The notes: generated from the sequence alone by a model not told the origin. A stretch of 35,166 nt of DNA from Anaerolineales bacterium UBA5797 (GCA_002418205.1 DIDP01000073.1:1-35166); one strand, 5' to 3'. Positions 1-8,101 are shown, counted from the stretch's first letter. Numbers and translations are program-made.

Positions 1-807
1 AAGACGATAGGCACGCCGGAAGACCGCGATGCCAAACCAATGCTTGTCCTGCCAGGACAGTTTGATATTTTTACGCTGCGCTTGAACATCCAATACTTCA
101 TTCTCCGTCAGCCTGCCGATCATCATGGTGATGACGGCACGCCATTTGTTCAACGGGATGCCCTTCCCTTCCGCGATCTTCACCCCTTCCATGGCAGCGT
201 TCGCGGAAGCCATGATCTGGGGCAGGGTAAAGCAGACCGTCGTGTTCGTGCTGATGCCTTTGGACGTCAGGATCCTGACAACCTCGATGCCCTGCATGCT
301 GGCAGGGACCTTGATCATCACGTTCGGGCTGAGGGCGGAAAGTTCCTCGGCGTCGTGGACCATGCGTTCGGTCTCGGTGAAGAGGCGTGGATCCAGTTGT
401 CCTGAGATCCAGCCGAAGCGTCCTTTTGTCGCTTCGAAGATGGGCATGTACATCCTTGCGCCGCGTTGGACGACTTCCTTGTATGTCAGCCAGGCCAGCT
501 CGTGCAGGTTGAGACCAGGCTGGGAGGCTATCAAATCATCCACCCACTCAACCCAAAATGCCGGGTCGCTTTTGACGACCTGCCACGAAAGCAGCGGGTT
601 GGTGGTACAGCCACGGAAGACGCTTTTGGCGGGTTCCGCAAGGTTGTACAACCGCGCCAGTTGTTCCTCAAGGATCTGCCTGCGGGCAGGCTCAACTTCA
701 TCGATCATCTTGTGCACCCATTGGTCATAGACCAACGGTGACGAATCCCACCAGATCTCGAGATCGGGATGCGTCTTTGCCAGACGTTCAACAGGACTTT
801 CGATCAT
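1..807 (-). CDS. transaldolase family protein (C-terminus cut by window edge)
   Basis: The first 269 codons of a minus-strand gene run off the left edge with no stop. Transaldolases move a dihydroxyacetone unit between sugar phosphates through a lysine Schiff base, in the cytosol. Visible family motifs are IWWDSSPL near residue 18, GCTTNPLL near 66, WISGQLDPR near 133, and VMIKVPAS, where Lys166 is the expected Schiff-base lysine, followed by the GISTNTTVCF segment. The start is ATG at 805-807 with AGGAAAGGA nine bases upstream. It lies 87 bp downstream of the phosphotransferase gene on the same strand, so it may be the last gene of that operon. The sugar-phosphate role fits a DeoR-type regulator controlling this arm. 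The family is sure. The exact substrate (sedoheptulose-7-phosphate, fructose-6-phosphate or another) is not. Confidence 0.85.
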   Translation of the reverse strand, partial: MIESPVERLAKTHPDLEIWWDSSPLVYDQWVHKMIDEVEPARRQILEEQLARLYNLAEPAKSVFRGCTTNPLLSWQVVKSDPAFWVEWVDDLIASQPGLNLHELAWLTYKEVVQRGARMYMPIFEATKGRFGWISGQLDPRLFTETERMVHDAEELSALSPNVMIKVPASMQGIEVVRILTSKGISTNTTVCFTLPQIMASANAAMEGVKIAEGKGIPLNKWRAVITMMIGRLTENEVLDVQAQRKNIKLSWQDKHWFGIAVFRRAYRL

Positions 808-894
808 AGCGCACCATCCTTTCCTGTTCGCGCTTATGAAAGTCGACGTTTGGGTGGATGAAGGGTCAGAGGCGTCTCAACTTTCAATCCATTT

Positions 895-1818
895 TTATTG
901 TACAACTTTCAGCCACTGATCCCAACGCGGGTCAGTGACGTGCTGGCGTACGCGCCCGAACCACAGGTCGGCGTAGCCCTGGAAATCCTCCTCCAGTTTT
1001 GAGATTCCGGTCTGGGTGGTACCCCACATCGCTTCGTGGATCTCGGACATGGGCCACAACAGTTTGAGGCGTGCAAAATGCTTCGGGTCCGCCTCACCAA
1101 AATATTCGTTGAGCAGGAAGCGCACCTGGTCGTCGTTCAGGCGGTGGTGCGAGCAGAAATTCGCCAGGTCATAGACCGGATCGCCCATCCCCGCGTATTC
1201 CCAATCCAGCAGGCGGATCTCGCCGATCTCGCCGGGCACTTCCTCCTCGAGCCAGTTCAGGTTGAGCAGGTCATCGTGACAGGGCGCGGGCGTGAAGGGC
1301 GCCTTCGATAATGTCGTCTCCACTTCCTTCATCTTTTGCATGATCCAGTCGAAATCGAACGGGAACCTGCCGTTGTTATTCCTTGAAACTTTTGTGAGCA
1401 TCTCCACGCGGCGGAAGACATTGAATTCGCCGTTGAGTTTCGGTCCGCGCACGTGGAACAACCTGATCTTTCGCGCGACCCGCGTCAGATAATCCGGTTG
1501 TTTGATGACCTCCGGGGGAATCCCCCTGCCATTGATGAAGCGCGTCACGATATAGTTTTCGGGTTCGATGAAGTACATCACCTCCGGCGCAATGCCCAGT
1601 TGTCCTGCCGCGAAGTTTGCCGCATATTCCACGTCGCGCTTGATCCCCAAAAGTTCCGTGTCCTGTCCGGTCAGCCGCAGCACATACGACTTCCCATCCG
1701 CGTCGATCCTGAAATTTAGATTCGTGATGCCGCCGCTCAGCGGGATCTTCTTGATGTTCTTCGACCCGGCGAGGAACGGGACCTTCGCGATGGCTTGATC
1801 GATTGCAAGTGTGGACAT
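895..1818 (-). CDS. choline-kinase/APH-family phosphotransferase (copy 1)
   Basis: A 307-aa cytosolic kinase of the protein-kinase-like APH/choline kinase fold, which phosphorylates a small hydroxyl compound with ATP. The N-lobe has LSGGITNLNFRI (glycine-rich loop region). The catalytic loop is PCHDDLLNLNW (HxDxxxxN type), and LLDWEYAGMGDPVYDLANF carries the metal-binding Asp. The EYAG..DP..DLANF pattern resembles choline/ethanolamine kinases (LicA-like) more than antibiotic-resistance enzymes. ATG at 1816-1818 is preferred over two upstream in-frame starts because AGGA sits five bases before it. The gene follows the FAD/GcvT fusion by 51 bp on the same strand. A paralogous pair in the same order (kinase plus FAD/GcvT) lies at 9.8-13.2 kb. 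The substrate is unknown; an amino-alcohol or N-methylated polyol is my inference. Confidence 0.82.
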   Translation of the reverse strand: MSTLAIDQAIAKVPFLAGSKNIKKIPLSGGITNLNFRIDADGKSYVLRLTGQDTELLGIKRDVEYAANFAAGQLGIAPEVMYFIEPENYIVTRFINGRGIPPEVIKQPDYLTRVARKIRLFHVRGPKLNGEFNVFRRVEMLTKVSRNNNGRFPFDFDWIMQKMKEVETTLSKAPFTPAPCHDDLLNLNWLEEEVPGEIGEIRLLDWEYAGMGDPVYDLANFCSHHRLNDDQVRFLLNEYFGEADPKHFARLKLLWPMSEIHEAMWGTTQTGISKLEEDFQGYADLWFGRVRQHVTDPRWDQWLKVVQ

Positions 1819-1869
1819 GGACATCCTTTCCGAAAAACGCCTCACTCCCGGATTTGGGCCTGCTTCCGT

Positions 1870-4302
1870 TTACTGGCGGATCCTCTCGCCCTTCGCATCC
1901 CACAGCACGGGCGGCGCGACCTCCGCTTCGACCTGCTCGCCGAAGCATTCGATCTCGAGTTTGGTTCCCGGTTTCGAATATTCCATCGGCAGGTAGGCAT
2001 AGGCGATGGACTTTTTCACCGAATAACCGAATCCGCCCGAGGCCACCCAGCCGATGATCTTCCCTTCGGCGCGAATGGGTTCTTTTCCGAGCGCAATGGT
2101 GCGGTCATCGGATAATGTGATGCAGCATAATTTTTGTTTGATGCCCTCCGCCTTTTGTTTGACCAGCGCCTCCTTCCCGAGGAAGTTCTCCTTGTTCAGT
2201 TTGACGGCAAAACCAAGCCCGGCTTCATAGGGAGTGTAATCCGGTGTGATCTCGCCGCTCCAGTAGCGATAGCCTTTTTCGAGGCGCAGGGTGTCGATGG
2301 CTTTGTATCCGCCTGCCACCATGCCCTCGGGTTTGCCAGCCTCCCAGAGGGTGTCCCAGAGTCGCAGGCCATATTCCATCGGGCAGTAAAACTCCCAGCC
2401 GAGTTCGCCGACATACGTCACGCGGGACGCGAGGACAGGCACATCGCCTAGGTTGATGCGTCGTGCCGTCATGTAGGGGAAGTTTTCGTTCGAGACATCG
2501 TCGGTTGTCACTTTTTCCAAAATCCTGCGCGCCTTCGGTCCCCACAGGCCGAGACAGGCGTAGTTCGAGCCGACATCCTCCATCGTAACCGAGCCGTCCT
2601 CCGGCATCTGCAGCGACAGCCACGACATGTCATGCTGACCGAACGCCGTACCCGTGACGATGAAGAAGCGGTCTTCGGCAAGCCGCGTCACGGTGAAGTC
2701 ACATTCGATGCCGCCGCGTTTGTTGAGGCATTGGGTATAGGTGATCGTTCCGATGGGTTGATCCATTTCGTTGGCGCATGCATCATTCAAAAACTTCAGC
2801 GCCCCGGGTCCGCGCACCTCGAATTTGTTGAAGGAAGTCTCATCGAAGAGACCGGCATGTTCGCGCGTCATCAGGTGTTCGTATCCGATGGCGCGTGACC
2901 AGTTGTGGCGCGCCCAGCCCTTCGGTTCATGACCGTGAGTCGCAAGTTCCTCATACGGCTTGAACCAGTTCGGGCGTTCCCATCCCATTTTTTCGCCGAA
3001 CTGACATCCCAGATCGCGCAGTCTAAAGTAGGTGGGGGAGGTGCGCACGTTGCGTTTCGACATGCGTTCTTCGCCGGGAAAATGGATGTCGTAATATTGG
3101 GTGTAGGTTTCAAAGGTGCGCGCGGCGACGTAATCGAGATTGTTGTAGTTCGGTCCAAAGCGGCGCACATCGAGCCGCCACACATCCCATTCGGGGTTGC
3201 CGTCGATGATCCACTCCGCCATCACCTTGCCGATGCCGCCCGCGCCTGCCAGACCGTGTGCACAAAAGGCGCACGCCACCCAGAACCCTTTGACGGAAGT
3301 GGGCCCCAGCAAAAATTCGCCATCGGGCGTGAAGCCCTCGGGTCCATTGAGCAGCTTGACCACCTCCGCATTTTCGATGGCGGGCACGCGCCGGATGGAA
3401 TTTTCCATCAACGGGCTGAACCGTTCCCAATCGGGCGGAAGCAGCTGGAATTTGAAATCCTTCGGTATGCCGTTCATGCCATACGTTGCGGGCTGGCGTT
3501 CATAGCCACCGGTGATGAGACCGCCAACCTCCTCACGCCAGTACACCAGCAGATCGGGATCGCGCAGGTTCGGGAACTTGTTCGTCACGCCCTCGATGGG
3601 TTTGGTCATGATATAGAGATGCGCCATCGGGATGACCGGCAGGTTCAACCCGACCATCTTCCCGACCTCGCGTCCCCACATCCCGGAGGCGTTCACAACG
3701 ACCTCGGTCTTGATCGTGCCTCGATCGGTCACCACCTCGCTGACGCGTCCGTGCTTCAAGTTGATCTTTTCGACATTCGTGTTTGTCAGAATTATTGCGC
3801 CGCGGTTCTTTGCACCGGCCGCGAGCGCATTGGTCAGTCCGGTGGGATCGATGCTCCCATCGTTGGGTGTGTACGCCGCCCCGACCACGCCCTTGATATC
3901 CATCAGCGGGAACATGTCCTGTGCTTCCTTCGCGGAGATCAATTCCATGGGCACGCCAAATGAGCGCGCCATGCCCACCAGGCGTTTTGTCTCCTCCAGC
4001 CGTTCCGCCGAGGAGGCGAGCCGCACCCCGCCCACTTCGCGCCAGGAGGTGTCCACGCCGGTTTCGGCTTTAAGTTTGCGATACAGGTCGGTGCTGTAAT
4101 GCATCATGCGCGTCAGATTGGCATCCGAGCGCATCTGCCCGACCAGCCCCGCCGAATGCCACGTTGACCCCGCCGTCAGTTCGTGGCGTTCGACGATGAC
4201 AACGTCCTTCCAACCCATGAGCGTCAGGTGATAGGCGATGCTCGCCCCGCCCACGCCTCCGCCGATGATGACTGCCTGCGCCTGCGATGGAAATTCTGAC
4301 AT
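1870..4302 (-). CDS. FAD-dependent oxidoreductase fused to GcvT domain, dimethylglycine/sarcosine dehydrogenase type (copy 1)
   Basis: An 810-aa two-part enzyme. Residues ~8-400 form a DAO-type FAD domain with GGGVGGASIAYHL and VIVERHELTAGSTWHSAGL; His49 in the WH motif matches the histidine that binds FAD covalently in dimethylglycine and sarcosine dehydrogenases. Residues ~430-800 form a GcvT/T-protein folate-binding domain with GGIECDFTVTR (Asp535 aligns with the T-protein catalytic Asp) and LRLEKGYRYW..TPYEAGLGF. Such enzymes oxidise an N-methyl group and pass formaldehyde to tetrahydrofolate, giving 5,10-methylene-THF. The length is normal for the family (about 800-860 aa). The start has AAGGAGAG seven bases upstream. 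A terminator-like hairpin separates it from the CBS gene upstream; the phosphotransferase follows. The precise amine substrate cannot be read from sequence. Confidence 0.88.
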   Translation of the reverse strand: MSEFPSQAQAVIIGGGVGGASIAYHLTLMGWKDVVIVERHELTAGSTWHSAGLVGQMRSDANLTRMMHYSTDLYRKLKAETGVDTSWREVGGVRLASSAERLEETKRLVGMARSFGVPMELISAKEAQDMFPLMDIKGVVGAAYTPNDGSIDPTGLTNALAAGAKNRGAIILTNTNVEKINLKHGRVSEVVTDRGTIKTEVVVNASGMWGREVGKMVGLNLPVIPMAHLYIMTKPIEGVTNKFPNLRDPDLLVYWREEVGGLITGGYERQPATYGMNGIPKDFKFQLLPPDWERFSPLMENSIRRVPAIENAEVVKLLNGPEGFTPDGEFLLGPTSVKGFWVACAFCAHGLAGAGGIGKVMAEWIIDGNPEWDVWRLDVRRFGPNYNNLDYVAARTFETYTQYYDIHFPGEERMSKRNVRTSPTYFRLRDLGCQFGEKMGWERPNWFKPYEELATHGHEPKGWARHNWSRAIGYEHLMTREHAGLFDETSFNKFEVRGPGALKFLNDACANEMDQPIGTITYTQCLNKRGGIECDFTVTRLAEDRFFIVTGTAFGQHDMSWLSLQMPEDGSVTMEDVGSNYACLGLWGPKARRILEKVTTDDVSNENFPYMTARRINLGDVPVLASRVTYVGELGWEFYCPMEYGLRLWDTLWEAGKPEGMVAGGYKAIDTLRLEKGYRYWSGEITPDYTPYEAGLGFAVKLNKENFLGKEALVKQKAEGIKQKLCCITLSDDRTIALGKEPIRAEGKIIGWVASGGFGYSVKKSIAYAYLPMEYSKPGTKLEIECFGEQVEAEVAPPVLWDAKGERIRQ

Positions 4303-4340
4303 CTTTGTGCTCTCCTTGGTTTGAGACGAGAAATATTCTG

Positions 4341-4375
4341 GAAAATAGAAAAGGTATTGCCGTTTGCAATACCTT
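4341..4375 (-). terminator. intrinsic terminator after the CBS gene
   Basis: On the minus strand a perfect 10-bp stem AAGGTATTGC / GCAATACCTT with a 5-nt loop is followed by TTCTATTTTC. It lies just after the CBS-gene stop and 26 bp or more before the FAD/GcvT start, so it should end or attenuate transcription from the nucleotidyltransferase/CBS unit. The loop and right arm also contain TTGCAA, 16 nt before TATTTT on the minus strand, a weak candidate promoter for the FAD/GcvT gene. Confidence 0.7.
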
Positions 4376-4383
4376 GGGAACGT

Positions 4384-5196
4384 TTATGATCTTTGCCAGA
4401 CTGAATCGGGCCGTGCCATCGCTGCCACAATATCGAAGGTCGAAATGGCGCCAAGTGGGAACGCATCAGGATCCTGTGCATCGATGACCACCAGCCTGTG
4501 GTGATGGTTCTGGATCATCATGTTCGCCGCCTCGCGCAAACTGGCATTGATATCGATGGTCAAGGCGGGGTGCATCACATCCCGGACGATCAAATTCTCG
4601 TCCACGCCATTTTGGACAAACCGCAGCAGGTCATATCCGCTGACCACGCCGAGTACCTTTCCCTTGGCGTCCACCACCAACACCGAACGCCAGCCCGAGG
4701 ATGTCATTGCCCGCGCCGCGGAGGCAACCGGTGTCTTGCCGCGGCAGACCAGGATCGCATCTGACATGACATCGCCGACGGTCTCGCGTTTTGCTTTATC
4801 TGATCTTGCGATGCTGGAGACAAAATCCGAGAGGGAGATGATCCCAACGGCCTTTCCGTTTTCCGTCACCAGCAGGCGGCTGATCTGCTTTTCGATCAGG
4901 GCAGTCACTGCCTGGGCAACGGGCGTGCCTGCTTCCACGGAATTAATCGGATGGGACATCAGATCCGCTGCGGTCAGGCGCCGCATGGTCTCGAGACTTT
5001 CGGTATCAGAGGAAAGCCATTCACCTGCCATCAGGTCGAAGTCGGAGATGATGCCAACCTCCCTTCCATCGCGGTCGGTGACTACAAGCGCGTGGACATG
5101 ATGCTGATTTAACAAAACGGCCACCTGTCCGAGCGTGGCATCGGTCTTACAGGTTATCAACCCTGCATGCATTAAATCGCGAACGAGCTTTGCCAT
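4384..5196 (-). CDS. four-CBS-domain protein
   Basis: 270 aa made of four CBS repeats and nothing else: roughly residues 1-60 (VRDLMHAGLITC...VGIISDFDL), 75-130 (AADLMSHPINSV...VGIISLSDF), 140-200 (VGDVMSDAILVC...LGVVSGYDL) and 205-265 (VRDVMHPALTID...GAISTFDIV). Each repeat has the usual DLM start and the G-I/V-I/V-S-x-D end. Two Bateman pairs are expected to bind adenine nucleotides and act as an energy sensor, often on a partner protein. The start has AAGGAGAG five bases upstream. It sits 12 bp after the nucleotidyltransferase-like gene, so the two form one transcript. No effector domain is present, and the target protein is unknown. Confidence 0.9.
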   Translation of the reverse strand: MAKLVRDLMHAGLITCKTDATLGQVAVLLNQHHVHALVVTDRDGREVGIISDFDLMAGEWLSSDTESLETMRRLTAADLMSHPINSVEAGTPVAQAVTALIEKQISRLLVTENGKAVGIISLSDFVSSIARSDKAKRETVGDVMSDAILVCRGKTPVASAARAMTSSGWRSVLVVDAKGKVLGVVSGYDLLRFVQNGVDENLIVRDVMHPALTIDINASLREAANMMIQNHHHRLVVIDAQDPDAFPLGAISTFDIVAAMARPDSVWQRS

Positions 5197-5208
5197 GTTC
5201 TCTCCTTA

Positions 5209-5997
5209 TTAAACCTCATCCACATCCTTGTACCACTTGACGCGATCGCCCACCCGGGCGCGCAGACGCCATGCCAGGGGTTTCGGTTCAGCGTTCAGCC
5301 GTGCCAGGATCACATCCACCTGGGATTCAACCTTCGCCTTTTGCTCCGGGGAAAGTTGTGTGTAGTGGTGGGCAAGTTGTTTTACTTTTTCGAGGTTCAT
5401 GGTGGTGGTGCGCCACAACCCCCAATCGTTCGCACAAAGCTGCGCGGCAAGCCTGATGTTGATGGTTTCGTTGTCGACATCGCCCAGCGGATGTTCGAGC
5501 AGCAGCATGATGGTGTCGATGATGTCCTTCTCGTTGATCTGGACGATCTGCATCTTTTCGAGCAGGAGTTCGGTCAATGGAATGGTGGGAGAGTCGACCT
5601 CCAGGCGGTCCTTCCAATAGATGGTGTGGCAGAAATCCAGTTTTTCGTAGAAGACATCCACATGGAGACTGGTGCCGGTCTTGTCGAAGATCGCCCGCTC
5701 GCCCTCGGAGCCGATGTAGACCTCCCGGTTCTCGACGTAGCCCATGCCTGCCATCAGCTCGGAGATCTGTTTTGCCTGACGGCTGTACGCGGCAAAATCG
5801 ATGTCGGTATAGGCGCGCCCCATTGCGGCTTGCAGGTACCCGAACTCGGAGCAGTGCATTTGAAAAGCCAGTGATCCGATCACCCTCAGCAGGATGCCTG
5901 ACTCGTCACTGGCTTTGAGTATTGCCTTTAACTCGGTCTCGAACTTATCCCGTTCAGACCGATCCTGTTCGTGCATACCAATGGAACTATTCGACAT
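5209..5997 (-). CDS. nucleotidyltransferase-like protein
   Basis: A 262-aa protein. A nucleotidyltransferase core is suggested by RVIGSLAFQ (G-S motif, residues ~38-46), AYTDIDF (the D-x-D pair, ~62-68) and SLHVDVFYE (third Asp, ~114-122), as in the MNT/AbiEii-like folds. The C-terminal half is mostly helical and unassigned. It is the first gene of the minus-strand arm, 12 bp ahead of the CBS gene, with GGAG five bases upstream of ATG and a good promoter 50 bp upstream. Members of this fold include toxin/antitoxin NTases and sugar or protein nucleotidylyltransferases; no antitoxin partner is seen. I can support the fold but not a substrate. Pairing with an adenine-nucleotide-sensing CBS protein is suggestive but untested. 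Confidence 0.6.
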   Translation of the reverse strand: MSNSSIGMHEQDRSERDKFETELKAILKASDESGILLRVIGSLAFQMHCSEFGYLQAAMGRAYTDIDFAAYSRQAKQISELMAGMGYVENREVYIGSEGERAIFDKTGTSLHVDVFYEKLDFCHTIYWKDRLEVDSPTIPLTELLLEKMQIVQINEKDIIDTIMLLLEHPLGDVDNETINIRLAAQLCANDWGLWRTTTMNLEKVKQLAHHYTQLSPEQKAKVESQVDVILARLNAEPKPLAWRLRARVGDRVKWYKDVDEV

Positions 5998-6020
5998 ACA
6001 TTCTCCGATGTGTTCAGGTT

Positions 6021-6039
6021 GAGCACGATTTTTTTGCTC
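6021..6039. promoter_or_regulatory. small dyad at the minus-strand transcription start
   Basis: GAGCA and TGCTC form a 5-bp inverted repeat with a 9-nt, T-rich spacer. It lies where minus-strand transcription should begin, so it could be an operator half or just a weak leader hairpin. Support is the dyad only. Confidence 0.25.
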
Positions 6040-6045
6040 CCCGCT

Positions 6046-6074
6046 ATTATAATGAAAAAATCAAAATCTTGCAA
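6046..6074 (-). promoter_or_regulatory. sigma-70-type promoter for the minus-strand nucleotidyltransferase/CBS unit
   Basis: Read on the minus strand: -35 TTGCAA (6074-6069), a 17-nt spacer, and a perfect -10 TATAAT (6051-6046). The start codon lies about 50 bp downstream. The -35 hexamer is its own reverse complement and is shared with the divergent promoter. Confidence 0.75.
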
Positions 6075-6097
6075 ATTTCTTCATAATCTTATATAAT
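6069..6097 (+). promoter_or_regulatory. sigma-70-type promoter for the DeoR regulator
   Basis: -35 TTGCAA (6069-6074), a 17-nt spacer and a perfect -10 TATAAT (6092-6097), 50 bp before the DeoR start codon. The geometry mirrors the minus-strand promoter exactly. Binding of a regulator here would affect both arms of the island at once. Confidence 0.75.
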
Positions 6098-6146
6098 TCA
6101 CCCTTAAAATGGTCATTTTCCTTCACGGCAATTTGAACCCAAAACG

Positions 6147-6941
6147 ATGAGCAAACCCCTCATTCCTGCCCAAAGACGGGAAAAAATTCAGGAATATCTG
6201 GCCATCCACCAGATCGCCCGCACAGTGGATCTGTGCAACCTGTTGGATGCCTCGGAAGCCACGGTCCGACGCGACCTGGAATGGCTTGAACAGAGAGGGG
6301 TTTTGGAACGCACTCATGGGGGGGCGATGCTCAGCCAGCGCATGGTCTTCGAACAGGAATATCAACAAAGAGCCCAGCACCACCCCGATGAGAAGAAACG
6401 GATCGGTGAACTGGCGGCCTCCCTGATTGAAGAGGGCGATATCGTCTTTATCAACAGCGGGACAACAGCCACGCAGGTTTTACAACATGTCCGCAGTGAT
6501 CTGCAGATTTCCATTTTTACGAACAACGTCAGCGCGGCGATCGAACTGGGCGAACCCGGCTTTCACTATCACATGATCGGCGGCGAGTTCCAGCCGCGCT
6601 CGAATTCGCTGGCGGGCGGCTTTGCGCTCGAGAACCTGGGACAGATCTATGCCAACAAGACCATCCTGGGAGTGGACGGGATCAGCCTGAAACACGGATG
6701 CACGGTTCCGACCAAGCCCGAGGCTGAAGTGGTGCGGAAAATGATCGAACGTACCAAGGGGCAGGTGATCGTCGCGGCCGATTACAGCAAATGGGGGGTG
6801 GTCTCCAACTTCCAGGTGGCTGCCATCGAGGAGATCAATCGATTTGTCACGGATGAGAAGATGGATCCCTCCGCCATCGAAGCGCTTGCAGAACATGATG
6901 TCGAATGCCTGATTGCCGAACCCAAAGTCATCCAAACCTGA
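6147..6941 (+). CDS. DeoR-family transcriptional regulator
   Basis: 264 aa. The N-terminal winged helix-turn-helix (residues ~8-62) holds the family signature SEATVRRDLEWLEQRGVL..THGGA. The C-terminal DeoRC sensor (~75-235) has GDIVFINSGTTATQ, FTNNVSAAIEL, IGGEFQPRSNSLAG and VAADYSKWG. DeoR proteins are usually repressors released by a phosphorylated sugar or similar intermediate. The gene is divergent from the nucleotidyltransferase/CBS/FAD-GcvT arm and leads the plus-strand arm, so it is the obvious local regulator, probably autoregulated. No good Shine-Dalgarno precedes the ATG, unlike its neighbours, so translation may be weak. A hairpin overlaps its stop codon. Confidence 0.93.
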   Translation: MSKPLIPAQRREKIQEYLAIHQIARTVDLCNLLDASEATVRRDLEWLEQRGVLERTHGGAMLSQRMVFEQEYQQRAQHHPDEKKRIGELAASLIEEGDIVFINSGTTATQVLQHVRSDLQISIFTNNVSAAIELGEPGFHYHMIGGEFQPRSNSLAGGFALENLGQIYANKTILGVDGISLKHGCTVPTKPEAEVVRKMIERTKGQVIVAADYSKWGVVSNFQVAAIEEINRFVTDEKMDPSAIEALAEHDVECLIAEPKVIQT

Positions 6942-6975
6942 TGCGTCTCTGACAGGCGTATCAGGTTTTATTTTT
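6934..6975 (+). terminator. intrinsic terminator overlapping the DeoR stop codon
   Basis: A 12-bp stem (9 bp perfect, AAACCTGAT / ATCAGGTTT, extended by G-T, C-G and G-C pairs) with an 11-nt loop runs into TTTTATTTTT. The DeoR TGA lies inside the left arm. The Shine-Dalgarno of the next gene starts right after the T-run, so it should partly separate DeoR from the downstream genes. Confidence 0.75.
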
Positions 6976-6984
6976 GGAGATGCC

Positions 6985-7983
6985 ATGTCCTTTCTGTTCT
7001 CGAAGAAACCCAGGAAGAATCCGACCCGTCTGTTCTTTGCCACCGACCTGCACGGTTCCGAACGGACCTTCCGCAAGTTCGTCAACGCCGGCAAGTTCTA
7101 CGATGTGAACGTGATCGTGATGGGCGGGGATATACAGGGCAAGTTGATGATCCCCATCATCAAGGAGGGGAACGGCCGCCACCGGGCCACCGTACAGGGA
7201 CGCGTGGAGCATCTGGAGACGGAGGAGGAATTGAATGCCCTGATGGGGAAACTTGATATCCTTGGTTTCTATTACAAGGTCATGGAATTGGATGAATTCC
7301 AATCCCTTCAGTCCGACCCGCAGGCTGTGCATGCCCTGTTCAATGAACTCGCCAGACAGAAGCTTATTAATTGGGTGAGCCTGGCAGAGGAGAGGTTGAA
7401 CGGCACAGGCATCAAGTGCTTCGTTACCGGCGGCAACGATGACGAGTGGGAGGTGTTGAATGTAATGAAACAGCAGCCGACCCGGTCCTTTTTTGCCTGT
7501 GAAAATGAAATGGTCCAAGTGGACGATGAACACACCATGATCTCCATCGGCATCAGCACGCCCACGCCCTGGAAGACGCCGCGCGAAACTTCCGAGGAGG
7601 AATTGGGCAGGATGATCGATGAAATGGCGGCGAAAGTGCCGGACTTGAGCAAGGCCATCTTCAACTTCCATGACCCGCCGAAAGACTCGACCCTGGACAC
7701 CTGTCCCATGCTGGATTGGGACAAGGATCCCCCGGAACAGATCATCCGGGGCGGTCAGCCTGTGATGCACGGGGCAGGTTCGAGGTCCGTGCGGGAGGCG
7801 ATTGAGAAGTACAAGCCGATGCTCGGTCTGCATGGTCACATCCATGAGTCGCAATCCGTTGCGAAGATCGGACGTACGACCTGCATCAACCCGGGCAGCG
7901 AATATGCGGAGGGAATCCTGCGCGGCTGCCTCGTCACGTTCGTGGACGGGGAGGTGCAGGGGTATCAGATGACCAGCGGATAG
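6985..7983 (+). CDS. calcineurin-like metallophosphoesterase
   Basis: A 332-aa cytosolic enzyme with the five metallophosphoesterase blocks in order: FATDLHGS (Asp21, His23), MGGDIQGK (Asp49), VTGGNDDEW (the GN[HD] block), FNFHDPP and GLHGHIHES (the GHxH block). These residues bind two metals and hydrolyse a phosphomonoester, phosphodiester or nucleotide. ATG at 6985 was chosen because GGAGA sits four bases upstream; an earlier in-frame start lies inside the DeoR terminator and reads as junk. It lies between the regulator and the permease, so it may remove phosphate from a pathway intermediate made by the neighbouring kinases. That role is inference, and the substrate is unknown. Confidence 0.85.
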   Translation: MSFLFSKKPRKNPTRLFFATDLHGSERTFRKFVNAGKFYDVNVIVMGGDIQGKLMIPIIKEGNGRHRATVQGRVEHLETEEELNALMGKLDILGFYYKVMELDEFQSLQSDPQAVHALFNELARQKLINWVSLAEERLNGTGIKCFVTGGNDDEWEVLNVMKQQPTRSFFACENEMVQVDDEHTMISIGISTPTPWKTPRETSEEELGRMIDEMAAKVPDLSKAIFNFHDPPKDSTLDTCPMLDWDKDPPEQIIRGGQPVMHGAGSRSVREAIEKYKPMLGLHGHIHESQSVAKIGRTTCINPGSEYAEGILRGCLVTFVDGEVQGYQMTSG

Positions 7984-8013
7984 TCAGAGGAGAACTGTTC
8001 CAAAGGAGGTGCC

Positions 8014-8070
8014 TTGGTCAAAGAGAAATCGTCGACAGGGGAATGGATAGGCAAGACTGTTTGTACTTGA
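8014..8070 (+). CDS. possible 18-codon leader ORF
   Basis: TTG at 8014 follows AAAGGAGGT, the best Shine-Dalgarno in the window, at a four-base distance. The frame encodes VKEKSSTGEWIGKTVCT after the start and stops at TGA, 31 bp before the permease start. It could be a leader peptide, or the purine-rich stretch may simply be chance. There is no conservation evidence from one sequence. Confidence 0.25.
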   Translation: MVKEKSSTGEWIGKTVCT

Positions 8071-8101
8071 ATCTGTTCGATAGAATACCAAAGGAGAGAA
8101 T

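Noticed and set aside
40..741. Three plus-strand frames at the left edge
   Set aside because: The minus strand here encodes an uninterrupted transaldolase with all motifs up to the edge. The plus-strand frames are its shadows.
2905..3963. A 352-codon plus-strand frame antisense to FAD/GcvT copy 1
   Set aside because: No recognisable domain and no ribosome site; the minus-strand gene is certain.
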